Assembly: GCA_051294375.1 (NCBI GenBank)
Contig: CM119268.1
Location: 20,254,531-20,318,530, forward strand
Reading direction: 5' to 3'
Length of the DNA: 64,000 nucleotides
Origin: Paraspadella gotoi
Lineage: Eukaryota; Chaetognatha
Shown here: piece by piece, positions 36,312-45,496 of the stretch
Numbering within the stretch: the first letter of the stretch is position 1
How the letters are laid out: every line of letters starts with the position of its first letter
Made by a program: the position numbers and the translations under genes
Notes under the pieces: model-generated
The model's database searches: none
Seen by the model: only the letters and a program-made list of their open reading frames with translations
Told to the model about the DNA's origin: nothing

Positions 36312-36876
36312 CAGGCAACTAGAGAAAGTTAACAAAAAGGAAGGAGAGAGTGTGTTGAAAGTAAACAAGAATGACACAAAGAAGTGAAAGAATTAGAGAC
36401 ACAAGATGAGGAGGAGCGAATTAGAAGATGGACAAACAAAAGACTTGAGGAAGAGACAGTTCAGGGGAGAGAAATAAAAAATCAGATAGAGAGACAGACT
36501 AATTCGGTCACATCTGCGCATACACATACGCGCACACAGTGAAAAAAACTGCGTGAGAGGAGGGATAGAGAAAGCGTCAGGGACTGTGTCTGACAGGCGC
36601 GCGAGTGAAAAACGCTACACTTTGAAACCTCAATAACCTTTGGAAAGCGTTTCTCGTCACTCCCCGCTCATCACCTCTTTCACTTCACAGGCCTACGGGT
36701 CTCTCCTCCAATTCTACGACGGGATTTGCCTCTGGGAGGAAGGCTCCTCCAATCCGGTTCTCCACGTCACTTGGGTCAATTACTTCGTCTTCTCCCTCCA
36801 AAAGTTCCACGAAAACGCCAGGAAGAATCTCCATATCGTTTTGGAAGACGACGACGAGGAGAGCAAATACGGGGAG
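21295..36876 (+). CDS. MEN1: menin (MEN1), core domain exons; C-terminal exon(s) not located
   Basis: Nuclear scaffold that binds MLL-type histone methyltransferases, JunD and LEDGF. Exons: 21295-21474, 22171-22281, 24407-24575, 30380-30532, 30827-30933, 31266-31343, 31816-31947, 34786-34919, 35362-35468, 36157-36236, 36691-36876; phases agree and give 479 codons to ...ESKYGE. Hallmarks in order: [127 protein letters not shown] (acidic helix of the MLL pocket), [20 protein letters not shown] and [19 protein letters not shown]. This spans the whole folded core; human menin has about 610 residues. The C-terminal NLS-bearing tail was not found downstream. Reading through the last donor stops at about 36951. 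The large introns (up to 5.8 kb) carry transposons. Confidence 0.95.
22385..23138 (+). mobile_element. family A terminal-inverted-repeat element, second full copy
   Basis: Starts TATCGTCGCAATCGCTTAGCG and ends ATTGCGACGAT. Same internal order as 431-1108, with an extra duplicated CTGCAG-rich/pyrimidine block. It is nested in the hAT-like element 22308-24254. Confidence 0.65.
23184..23329. repeat. 146-bp palindrome with a decayed hammerhead-like core
   Basis: GACAAAGTTTTTGTTTGCAA on the left returns as TTGCAAACAAAAACTTTGTC on the right. The centre reads, on the minus strand, CTGAAGAAGGCTTG...CAAGTC then AAAACATGTC. This resembles the Penelope-associated hammerhead motif but has AAAA where GAAA is needed. 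Confidence 0.7.
24407..24575 (+). other. MEN1: menin exon 3 (long-intron exon)
   Basis: Listed separately because it is isolated by a 2.1-kb and a 5.8-kb intron. Acceptor CCACCAG before 24407; donor GTAATG after 24575. It encodes [14 protein letters not shown] through SLFSYIT, ending one base into a codon completed by GCC-AAC-AAG at 30380 ([10 protein letters not shown]). Confidence 0.9.
25972..27427 (+). mobile_element. two tandem family A copies, the second split by a hAT MITE
   Basis: Copy 3 (25972-26485) starts TATCGTCGCAATCGC and runs, truncated, straight into a second start at 26486. Copy 4 (26486-26525 plus 27173-27427) is interrupted after GATATTGTAAC and resumes exactly at GCTTTTGCGCATAAGTGGCG. 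It ends truncated within the pyrimidine/CCCCAGTGCT block. Confidence 0.6.
26526..27164. mobile_element. 639-bp hAT-type MITE with 8-bp target duplication
   Basis: Flanked by ATTGTAAC at 26518-26525 and 27165-27172, a perfect 8-bp duplication of a site that is single in other family A copies (for example near 470). Ends: TAGGGGTAGCCGCAC on the left and AGCCATAGCCGATG on the inverted right, sharing TAGCCG near the tip. There is no ORF of note. The 8-bp duplication and TAGGGG-type tip fit hAT. Confidence 0.7.
28022..28329. repeat. long inverted repeat of two head-to-head tRNA-like SINE copies
   Basis: ATATATGTAGTCGGGCATTG... returns as ...CAATGCCCGACTACATATAT. The arms are about 115-125 bp with a spacer of about 70 bp. 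Each arm has a tRNA-like promoter: GGTGGCTCATTGAGTAAAG (A-box-like) and TACTGGGTTCAATCCTGGG (B box, GGTTCAATCC). Diverged relatives occur near 35190-35270 (TCTATAAGCGCAAATAGC, TGGATCCCCGAGTG). Confidence 0.65.
28330..29639. other. AT-rich intron sequence, menin intron 3
   Basis: No exon, no RNA gene and no repeat family that I recognise in this stretch, apart from short ORFs without family resemblance (for example 28521-28703). Confidence 0.4.
29640..30010 (+). repeat. repeat family B copy
   Basis: TTAA-rich start, then AATAGATCTTGCATTTACATTT, CATTTAAACTCATTTCCACTC, CGATTCCATCGAAACTTGATTT, CAATCGTCCCATCCACTCATG and a second CATTTCTACTCGGACGATTCC block. The hairpin end is missing. Confidence 0.6.
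31418..31450 (+). repeat. GT microsatellite
   Basis: About 16 uninterrupted GT units just after a short GA run, 75 bp downstream of the menin exon ending at 31343. Confidence 0.95.
32541..32630. repeat. 90-bp palindrome
   Basis: TTGGAAGACGTTTTTAATGC returns as ACATTAAAAACGTCTTCCAA, with internal pairing of CTACAACGACTTTATTT and AAATAAAAGTCGTAG. It is preceded by TTTCTTTTCGTTGTGG, the reverse complement of a CAACGAAAaGAAAGGA motif seen beside several Penelope-like remnants here. Confidence 0.75.
32889..33095 (-). mobile_element. LTR of a Gypsy/CsRn1-like retrotransposon, reverse, truncated
   Basis: Reverse complement of 11902-12139 and 51094-51323. It includes GTTAATGACAGAACCGTTCA, CCACCGGGCTAGAACCTCGG and TTGGTGGATTTTAGTCCACC. 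The part next to the LTR 3' end (ACTGTCTCTTCA) is missing. Confidence 0.55.
33129..33358 (+). mobile_element. family D insertion in the left arm of element E
   Basis: Starts AATGGCAACAGCCGGGTTGCC and ends GTGTGAATATATCGCCAA. GTAC flanks both sides (33125-33128 and 33359-33362), a 4-bp target duplication. It has a short deletion relative to 34436-34690. Confidence 0.7.
33778..33900 (-). repeat. family F repeat copy, reverse
   Basis: TGAAATTGGTACAACCAATAT through TTTAAGGCCTCCATCACTC is the reverse complement of 18954-19075. Confidence 0.65.
34124..34172 (-). ncRNA. hammerhead-ribozyme-like motif, copy 3 (minus strand)
   Basis: Read on the minus strand: AACG, core CTGAAGA (34166-34160), extra A, stem II GGCTT...AAGCC, GAAAC (34141-34137), AT, GTC (34134-34132), then CGTT pairing with AACG as stem I. 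This is the CUGANGA-stem-GAAA-NUH order of a type I hammerhead with a minimal stem III, as in Penelope-like retroelements. The extra A between CUGANGA and stem II departs from the minimal consensus, so activity is uncertain. Confidence 0.45.
34436..34690 (+). mobile_element. family D insertion in the right arm of element E (255 bp, complete)
   Basis: Starts TATGGCAACAGCCGGGTTGCC and ends GGTGTGAATATACCGCCACA. The ends are weakly inverted (TATGGC against TGTGGC). GTAC duplicated at 34432-34435 and 34691-34694. It is in the same orientation as 33129-33358 although the host arms are inverted, so the two arose as separate insertions. Confidence 0.75.
36264..36308 (+). repeat. GA microsatellite
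   Basis: About 22 GA units in the menin intron between exons 36157-36236 and 36691-36876. Confidence 0.95.
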
Positions 36877-38632
36877 GTCAGTCTCTTTCCTTCGGCGAGG
36901 AGGATTTTCTTTTTATTGGGGGGGGCGGGGGGACTGAGGAGTATTGGATGAAGATGGGCTGAAATTTCTGGAGTAAGTGAAGTTTTCTTCTCTCGATACA
37001 TAGTAGTGAAGGTATGAAATTCGACGAAGCACAAATGGTTTTCGGAAAATAGTGCCGGTGTTTGCCAGAGGCTGTGTGGAAACGAATATAAATTGGCATC
37101 ATAACTGAGAAATGTTAGTTAGCACGTAAGATTGAGAAACAGGAGTTGCAATGTATGGTGAACGCGACGGGCGATGCTGGTATTCAAGCTTGGTCGGTGA
37201 ACTGTCAGTGGCAGGTGCGCCTCGGACGGGCAAATTAGCCGCACAGCAGAAATAGTGGAGGAGCGAAGAGGGAAAGGGCGTTGAAATAAGGAGGGGAGAA
37301 AAAAAGCGCCGGGGATTAATGTTAAGGGAATTAAAAGCGAAGGGGAAAGATAAAGCAGAGAACGTACTGCCCGATTTTGAGCCAGGCAACATGGGGGCAC
37401 GGGGGGGGGGGACGCCACTGCTAAAGGGATTAAAGTCCCGGGAAAGCGGAAAAGCCATTCGATTCTCAATATTTGCATCCTTTCCTCGTGTTTTGGGCGG
37501 CGGGGACGGCGTCAGCGTGATGGGAAAGGAAATTCATAGTCGGAAATCCCCGACGTCGATTCCGGCTTTCGATGGCCGGGGGGGGGAGAAGCATTAGGAG
37601 GAATGTGAGATGGGGAGGAAAGAAAAGAGATATGGAGGAATGGAAAGATGGAAGGGAAGAAAACTGAAAAAAGTAGATAGTTTCAACTTTTGTGTGAAAG
37701 AAACGATAAAAAATATAACTTTAAATAAAAGTGACTGAAATTATCCCTTATAATAATGACCCGAGTGAACTACTTTTCGGTAAATTTTTATGATGAAGAT
37801 AGTCTGTAATAATTTACCACTATCGAAACTAAGAATAGTTAAGAAAATTTTAACCGCTTACCTGAAACCCCTTGTCGGTATGGCGACGTCATCCGAATCC
37901 TCGCTTATCGTCCTGAATGGTTTGGATTATTTTTAAACAAATGATGTTGGAAACCGACTCCGCGCGGAATCTCAGGCTCTCAGCAACCTGGCACACTGCA
38001 CTGGGCCACACTCAACTAGGGATTTAATGTGGAAATTGAGAAAAAGGAAAAAAGTGGGGTTGTGGGTAGGACTAAACAACCTTAGTGCAAATTTTCGACG
38101 TTCTTAAGCAGGTTACGTCCTGGAAAAATATTGTGTAATGTCCCGTTTTATTAATCGGCATGAAAAGCTAAAGAGTGCCATCGGGTTATCATGGAGCGAG
38201 TGGCTGTCAAGCATGGAAAAGAGAGCGAGGAATTAGACCAGATTCGACAGTAGACGTCTGAGTTTTCTTACGAGAGTTGACTTTTTTTGATGGATGACAT
38301 TTATTACTTTTAGATGCAAGGGCAAAGAAAAAAAGAAAAGGCTTAAAATTTTCCTTCGTGTGAGCGGATTTAGATTTTTGCAAACAGAGAAAGTTACTTT
38401 TTTGTGATTTTTTTCTTTTTACTCAAAACTGAGAATTTTCGCGGCGAAAGAAATTGGGTCTTGGGTTTTCACCGCTATTCCAGCAGAAACCCGCTTCGAA
38501 ATAATTAGAGATCAGACGTTTCAAATCCCGAGAGAACAGCATGAAGCCAATCAGTTCCTGGCTTTTGGCGAAAAAGCACAATGATCAAAATATACCAAGA
38601 TCTTAAAAGCATAAGGATCGAGCCTGAAAGTA
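36877..38632. other. region downstream of the last recognised menin exon
   Basis: GC-moderate, G-rich sequence with poly-G runs near 36920, 37400 and 37580. I searched the plus strand for the conserved menin C-terminal helix and did not find it. A splice-bounded minus-strand 51-bp open segment (37862-37912) and a plus-strand segment at 37143-37196 (CAG acceptor, GTGAAC donor, phase 0) are weak exon candidates without family support. Confidence 0.35.
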
Positions 38633-38840
38633 ATTGATTATTGATGCGATGGTAACCAATTATTGATGCGATGATAACCAAATATTGATGCGATGATAAC
38701 GAAATGATTGATGTGATGATAACCAAATGATTGATGTGATGATAACCAAATGATTGATGCGATGATAGTCATTCATTGATGCGATGATAGTTATTCATTG
38801 ATGCGATGATAGTCATTCATTGACGCGATGAATCATTCAT
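38633..38840 (+). repeat. minisatellite, about 9 copies of a 21-22-bp unit
   Basis: Unit approximately ATTGATGCGATGATAACCAA, drifting to ATTGATGCGATGATAGTCATTC towards the right end, where the array decays. Confidence 0.85.
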
Positions 38841-39400
38841 CGTAAATAGAACAAACAAATGAATGTTTGAGTGAAAGAGAGAGAAAAAAAGAGAATAAGC
38901 CTCTGCTTTATATTTCACTATAATCTTTACTTATCTGTCTTACTAATCTAAAAATCTCAAATTTCTACTTTCATCTAAATTTCAAATCTCAAATTAATTT
39001 ATTTCAATTTGTTATTAGACAGAATATTTCAAGTTTCTATTATCTTTATCTTTGTTGTACATTGCTCAAATGTAACTGTTTATAATTTCCTCTTTCTCTC
39101 TCTCTCTCTTTCTCTCTCTCCTTCACTTACTCTTTCACCAAATTTTCATTTCTTTTCACAACTTATTCAAATTGGCCTTATCTAAAATCTGTTTTCACCA
39201 CTGATCACTGTCCTTTCTCAATTAATTGTTGAAAACTTTAACCTTGCTCTTCTTCTCTCTCTCTTTTTCTCTCTCTCTCTCTCTCTCCTTCTTTCTCTCT
39301 CTCTCTTTCTTTAACTAAAAAATTGTATTCCAATTCATAAATGTCAAGCGCTGATGAAGGCTCGAAATTGTAAAAAATTCAAAAAACTTTGCTACTCAAA
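38841..39400 (+). mobile_element. Penelope-like remnant, decayed copy
   Basis: Pyrimidine-rich DNA with the marker CACTGTCCTTTCTCAATTAA, a CT-rich tract and then CAAGCGCTGATGAAGGCTCG at 39345. This order (marker, CT tract, CTGATGA) recurs at 39795-39985 and 49003-49140. Stem II is destroyed here and no GTC cleavage triplet follows. Confidence 0.4.
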
Positions 39401-39665
39401 TACAAAATTTCAAGTCAATCGCCCCATCCACTCATGATTAATTGGTGTTCAAATAATAAAATTTTTGTTTTGTTTTTTCCATTTAAACTCATTTCCACTC
39501 GGACGATTCCATCGAAACTTCATATCCAGCTCAATCACACAATTCACTACCCACACGCAAAACTTCATTCCAATCCATTCACGAGTAATTGGTGTTTTTT
39601 GCTAAGGTGGGACGGACAGACAGACAGATGGATGGAAATCGTTTTTTTGCATAATATTTATTACT
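39400..39665 (+). repeat. repeat family B fragment
   Basis: AAATTTCAAGTCAATCGCCCC, CATTTAAACTCATTTCCACTC, CGATTCCATCGAAACTTCAT and GGTGGGACGGACAGACAGAC. The family continues at 40020-40160 (CATAATTCGATGTTCGGACATG to GATCCGACTAAAAAG), so a Penelope-like copy lies between the two halves. Confidence 0.6.
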
Positions 39666-39916
39666 AACTTATGTTACTTTAGTTTTTTCACTTCTATTCA
39701 CTGTTGTACATTGCCAAATGTATTGATCTCTCTCTCTCTCTTTCTTTTTCACCAATCTCAAATTCACTCGCTCTCCTTCCCTTCCCTCACTTTCTCCTGT
39801 CCTAACATCTGACCACTGTCCTTTACTCAATTTCTTTGTTGGAAACTCTCTCACTCTCTCTCAATATCTCCCTCCTTCTCTCTCTCCCTAAACCAATATA
39901 AAAAAGTTTGTGAAAG

Positions 39917-39978
39917 TATCTTTTTCAATGCTGATGAAGACTCGAAAACGAGTCGAAACTTGTCCATTACATAAAAAA
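39917..39978 (+). ncRNA. hammerhead-ribozyme-like motif, copy 1
   Basis: AATG (39927-39930), core CTGATGA (39931-39937), one extra A, perfect 6-bp stem II GACTCG-AAAA-CGAGTC (39939-39954), GAAAC (39955-39959), TT, GTC (39962-39964), then CATT (39965-39968), which pairs with AATG as stem I. TTTTT upstream and AAAAA downstream can extend it. Predicted cleavage would be after C39964. It belongs to a Penelope-like or related retroelement remnant (from about 39795). The extra A after CUGAUGA makes catalysis uncertain. Confidence 0.5.
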
Positions 39979-40679
39979 AATAAATGTTGTTAAAGCGCGA
40001 AAAAAAATCGTTTTTCCTTTAGCTTAATTTATCATAATTCGATGTTCGGACATGATATAAGTGAGTGCCCGACAAAATTGAGGGGGCGGACCGACAGACC
40101 GACAAAGTGAATTATAAGCTGATAAGCTGATAAGTAGATCCGACTAAAAAGCGCGGAATAAATGGCGATAATAAAAGTTTTTAGAAGGAAAAAATAATCA
40201 GAGAGAGAAAGATAGTATTAGGTGGGCCTTGGGTAGGATTGTAAATATATAATTTTTTTCACTAAATTTAATGTCCCATAGCTGAGAAAATTAAAAAGTG
40301 CTCAAAAATTGAAAAAAAAACTACTTTTTAAAAAAATGCGACGATAGTTTTGTTTCAATACTTGGTAATTAGGTCAAGAGTTGTTTATATTTTGTGGTCG
40401 TGACATGTCCAGGGTATAAAAGAAATATTATTGTAGATTCCTCTATCGATTTTTAAATTTGTTAGAACATTTTACTCTTTTTTTAATATTTTTAGAACAC
40501 CCTAAACGATTCTCTGATTACGCAAAATAGAATTTAAAAATAAGACATTAATAGTACCAATAGTTGGTGTTATGTATCAAAAAGATAAAAAAAAAACCTC
40601 GTTTAAAAACTTGATCTGGAACAAGGGTAACTAAGGCTTACCAATGGCAGCCTCCATGCCAATCGTTCTTTCAAATATT

Positions 40680-40915
40680 TTTTTTAGTCGGATCTGCTTA
40701 TCAGCAGATCCCGACTCTATAATTCACTTTATCGGTCCGCCCCCTCAATATTGTCGGGCATTCACTTATATCATGTCAGAACATCGAATTATAATAAATT
40801 ATGCAAAAAAAATGATGTCCGTCCGTCCCACCTTAGCAAAAAACACCAATGACTCGTGATTAATTTGATGGATTGGAATGAAATTTTGTGTGTGGGTTAG
40901 AGCGTAGTGAAAGTT
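40680..40915 (-). repeat. repeat family B, hairpin end, reverse
   Basis: TTTTTAGTCGGATCTGCTTAT opens with a perfect hairpin (GGATCTGCT / AGCAGATCC), then CCGCCCCCTCAATATTGTCG, ATGTCAGAACATCGAATTATA, GTCCGTCCGTCCCACC and GATGGATTGGAATG. It is truncated near 40915. Confidence 0.65.
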
Positions 40916-42039
40916 ACGTACGGAAATTCTAAAAGTCAATTATTAACAACATACCATCAGTGAACATTAATTGGTAAAAAAAATTAATTTTGTTTTTTCA
41001 ATTTTCGAAGTAGGCTATATTTATTAGGCCGGAACAGGTTGAAAATTAGAAGTTCTCTCAAATAAATAATGGTTAAGTGACTGAGATAATGAAAATGAAA
41101 ATAATTTTTAAAATTTATCTTATTAATTAGCGCACGGAAGCATAACCTTCATTTAACTTTTCAAGCTCTATAAGAATCCGTTCTTAAAAAATACAATTTT
41201 TTAAAAAAAATTTTATTATTTGTTATATATTAATAAATATTTAAAAGCTTCAGTGCAACAACTAAAAAGTTGCATTGAAAATCGATTTAGTAATAGAAGG
41301 AAAAAAGGAATTTTTTTGAGAGAACTAAAAGTTATAAAAAGTGTTCAATTTTGGCCCGCCTTAATATTTATATATTGTACTATCCTTCAAAGTAGGCTTT
41401 TCTTAATTTTGATTGCAGATTTGAATTCCTCGTCAAACGTTGATAGAAGAAAATATAAATCATTTTTAAAAATTCTTTAAGTAGGTTAAAAATTAAAAAT
41501 ACTACTTTTAATATATAAAAAGTTAATTTTAAGCTTAAAATATAGCTTTTTCTAATTTTTTACCCATTTAATGAAGGAATTTTTCAAAATGAGTTATATT
41601 TCTCTTTATCAACTTTTTATGACGAATCCAAATCAGCAAAAAAATCTTAGAAAAAACTGTTTTGAAATTTTAACATTTATTGGATTAGTACTAGAATAAA
41701 TATGGCCTATTGCGTAAATTGTAAAATTATTATAATTTTTTTATTGCGTAAATTTTCATTAGTATAATTTTGTTCGTTCCTCACTTTTAGAATTTTAATT
41801 AAAGTTAAATTTAGAAATTTTACTATGCCTTAGTGTTGGTAGGGAAGTGTGTTATTGAGCTGAATATGAACTTTCGATTGACTTGAAATTTTGTATTTGG
41901 GTAGAAAAGTGGATTAAACTGGAAATCAAGTTTTGATGGCATCGTTTGAGTGGAAATAAGTTTAAATTGAAAAAACAAAGAACCTATTTCACTAATTGAT
42001 TGTTTTATCTTTTTATTTTAAATGTAAATGCAAGATGTA

Positions 42040-42983
42040 CATGGTGACAATTTTACAAGCGGCGGTAGAAATACGCTGTCATTTTCAAACTAGTGGTTAT
42101 TTCATTGATTTTAAAAATTAGTTGAGTAGAACATATTAAAGTCATTTATGAGTTCAAATTTTATATTGATCAGTTAAGATATGCCTTGGCAATGAGTGGA
42201 GAAAGTTGGCTTGTAAAATCGGGTTTCATTTTCCAACTCACTGCTTTTAAATTCAATTTTTTTCTCGACTTTTAGCTCTGTTTTAAGCAAAGTATTTATT
42301 AGGATATTAACAATATTAATATCCTCAGAAAGCCTTAAAAAATGAAGAGAATGAGATACTAACGAAAGCTCTAACATAAAAATTAAGCTGCCCAGCCTTG
42401 CTTCAATTAAGAGAGTCAAAAGTTAATTATCTAAAATTTCAAATCTTTTTTTAAAATATATGACCTGATTAAATTATTATAACATAAAATATTATTATTT
42501 ATATAAGTATAATTAAAGAGCCTGAAAAAAGGAGATTTAAGATAGCCAATCACAATTTGATAAAAATCTTAAATTACCCTCCAGCTATTGATTTTTGGAA
42601 AGATGTCTTGTTTTTGAGTATCCTAATTAAATTAAAGCTGGGCTGGTTAAATTTTATACTACAGTATTTGCAAGTATGTCATTCTCTTTAGATTTGAAAG
42701 GGCTTTCAGAAGATAATAATATTAATATTATTTTATTTTAAATTTCTTCAGAAAACTTAATGAAAGTAAGAAAAAAAAATTGAATCTAAAAAAGTGAGTT
42801 AGAAAATGAAACCCGATTTTACAAGCCAACTTTCTCCACTCATTGCCAAGGCATATCTTAAAAATTTGAACACATAAATGACTTTAATATGTTCTACTCA
42901 ACTAATTCTTAAAATCAATGAAATAACCACTGGTTTGCAAATGACAGCGTATTTCTACCGGGGCTTGCAAAATTGTCACCATG
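42040..42983. mobile_element. 944-bp foldback (Tc1/mariner-type) element, copy 1
   Basis: Tips CATGGTGACAATTTT and AAAATTGTCACCATG, with terminal inverted repeats over 200 bp containing GCCTTGGCAATGAGTGGAGA and its inverse. It is flanked by TA on both sides. The uninterrupted target AAATGCAAGATGTATTAATTAA is visible in the related repeat at about 43265, confirming a TA duplication. No transposase. Confidence 0.75.
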
Positions 42984-43535
42984 TATTACTTAATTAAATA
43001 ATTAATCAGTTAATTAATCAATTAGTCAATTAATTAATCAATAATTAATTAATCAGTAAATTAATCAATCAAAACAAACATTTTGGATCAAATTAATTAA
43101 TTGCCTAATTAATTAAATAATTAACTTGAATGAGGTAAATATTAATTAATTAAATAATTAATTAACCTGAATTAATTATTAATTAATTAATAATTAATTA
43201 CCGATAATGATCGTGGGCAGATCCGACATTGTTTGCTCAAACTTGTTCTTTTTATAGTAAATGTAAATGCAAGATGTATTAATTAATGAAAGAATTAATC
43301 AGTTAATTAATCAATAATTAATTAATCAATCAAGTCAATTGTTATCGGCATTATTCTCATCATCGTCATTGTTTTTGACGTGGTTAGTGACGAAAAAACT
43401 TAAAAACAAACATTTCGGATCAAATTAATTAATTGCCTAATTAATTATTTAACTTGAATTATTTAATTATTAATTAATTAATTAATTACCGATAATGATC
43501 GTGGGCAGATCCGACATTGTTTGCTCAAACTTGTT
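42984..43535 (-). repeat. repeat family B, two partial reverse copies
   Basis: TTAA-rich tracts, then GATCGTGGGCAGATCCGACA followed by TTGTTTGCTCAAACTTGTT, twice (43208 and 43498). Confidence 0.65.
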
Positions 43536-43680
43536 TATTTAATACATTTGAAATGGGGGGGGGGAAAGAAAATTCGGAATGCAGGTGACATGAAATGTAC
43601 AGATAATATGGACATAATGAGTTGACAATCATGACTTTTTATGTCTTGCGTAATGGGGGCAGTAAATAAACCCAAAATAT

Positions 43681-43803
43681 TCAATCATTAAGTCAGTCAA
43701 TCAACCCTTTCAAATAGGCCGTTCCACGAAAAATTTTGTCTTCACTAAAAAATTTCTCAGAACAGTCAATTTGAAAGGGTTGATTGACTGACTTAATGAT
43801 TGA
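43681..43803. repeat. 35-bp perfect inverted repeat
   Basis: TCAATCATTAAGTCAGTCAA... (43681-43715) and its exact reverse complement (43769-43803), with a 53-bp spacer containing GGCCGTTCCACGAAAAATTTT. Confidence 0.85.
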
Positions 43804-45272
43804 ATTTTTTGCATTGTACTCTTGTATTTTTTGTCTTACATAAATGAAACACTGCTCAATTTAAGACGGGCCAAAATTGAACACTTTTTATAACTTCTAG
43901 TTCTCTTTAAAAAAATTCTTTTTTCTTTCTATTACTAAATCATCATCATCATTGGCTGACTTTTATGGTTTTTAAAAATTCTTATCAATAAAACAAAAGA
44001 ATTTTAAAAAGTTGCATTAACCTTTATCTAACTTTTAAAGCTCTTCCAGAATTTATTAAAAAAAAATAAAAAAAATTTTTAAAAATTTAAACTTTACAAT
44101 TACAATTAATAAAATAAATTTTAAAAATTATTTTATTTTCATATTCTCTAACAATCACTTAACCATTATTTATTAGAGAGAACTTCTAGTTTTCAACCTG
44201 TTCCGGCCTACTGCTCATATGAATTATAAAAAGACAAAGTTTTTTTATTTCCATCATGGTAGTAAAAGGTCTGCGTTTTCTTTCTTTCCTTCATCCCTTG
44301 ACCCTACGCCTCTGAAAAGAGGAAAGTGGGAAAGTAGAAAAAAGAGTCGCTTTCTCAACCGTTCCCGTAGCCAGTGTGGCAGGCTTGGAACAGGAATCGT
44401 CCTTCTTTCTCTCGATCGTGATTTCGCGCGAGAGGCGAGCCCCTTTTCTGGAGATAAGGTTTCAAACGTGATCTCGTGGCTTAATTTTGTGTGAGAAATG
44501 ACGGAGGAAAGGATCTTGGTGAAAAATCGACTCTGGGATCTGTCGATAAAATGGGTTTACTAGTTGAAAACATCTGAACCCAAACGTTTTACTTAATTTT
44601 CAGAAGATTTTTAGATACGATCCATATTCTATATTTTCAAAAGAATTATTAATGGATGGGCGTTTAGGAACAATTGTAATTTATTCAGGATCATCAATTA
44701 TTCACAGATACAATTATTTCCCTACAAAAGGTCCTCCAAGTTAGGAAAATATTTTTATTTGGTTGTGAAAATTTTAAATAAAAAAATCCGCTTATTTCCC
44801 TTATATAAATGAAAAAGTAGATTGACGTTGCTTTGTAACAATACACTGGCAAATACTTTGCATTAAGGCGATGGCAGAATGAAATGTTTTGTTACATTAG
44901 CACATGATTGACTAATGACAAGCTATATGTTCTTGTACCCACGTGGTTTCGAAACACAAAACTACAATAGGAACACTACGAGTTAATAGGTTTCTCAGAT
45001 ATTGCGTCTGTTTAGAAGTGGTAAAAAGGTTTTAGTAAACAGAGGTATCTTTATGGACTAAATGAACTCGATTTTGTGATGAAAGTAGAATTCGTAGGAA
45101 TTGTTCGATATCTCGGAAATGGCAGAAAAAGTAAATAATACTTTAAAAATAGCATTTCGCATGTTTGTTACCTCAGCAATGATTGTAAGGGTTTCAAAGT
45201 TCTAAGAAATAATTTTAAACATAAATTAGGCCAAAATATAAAGATCTAATATGGATATATTCATCTGTACAT

Positions 45273-45278
45273 TTTATT
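45273..45278 (-). terminator. poly(A) signal for the Ig/EF-hand gene
   Basis: TTTATT on the plus strand is AATAAA on the minus strand, about 220 nt after the stop codon at 45497-45499. Confidence 0.5.
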
Positions 45279-45496
45279 TGATTAGAAATGAGCAGGAAGC
45301 TAATTAATGATTTAAATTTGCATTATCAAATTCGTTGAATAATAAATGTAAAACCTGAATTTTTTAACTTTAATGAAGTATAAAATTTGGTAGTTGTCGG
45401 CGAGAGAAATTTATAAAGATTTAGTCAACTTCTTCTTCAATAGTCGAATCAAATTAAGAAAAAAATAAGTTTTTTGATGTGACAAGATTTTAACGT

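Larger units (their letters stand above)
41025..44210. mobile_element. 3.2-kb element with terminal inverted repeats of about 390 bp
   Basis: Ends TAGGCCGGAACAGGTTGAAAA and TTTTCAACCTGTTCCGGCCTA are perfect inverses. Inversion continues inward, with GTTCAATTTTGGCCCGCCTT near 41342 matching GACGGGCCAAAATTGAACAC near 43866. The interior has been colonised by family B copies and the TA-flanked foldback element. No transposase ORF. Confidence 0.65.

Noticed and set aside
44219-44494. 91-codon plus-strand ORF
   Set aside because: Basic/Ser-rich with no recognisable family and no menin C-terminal signature.
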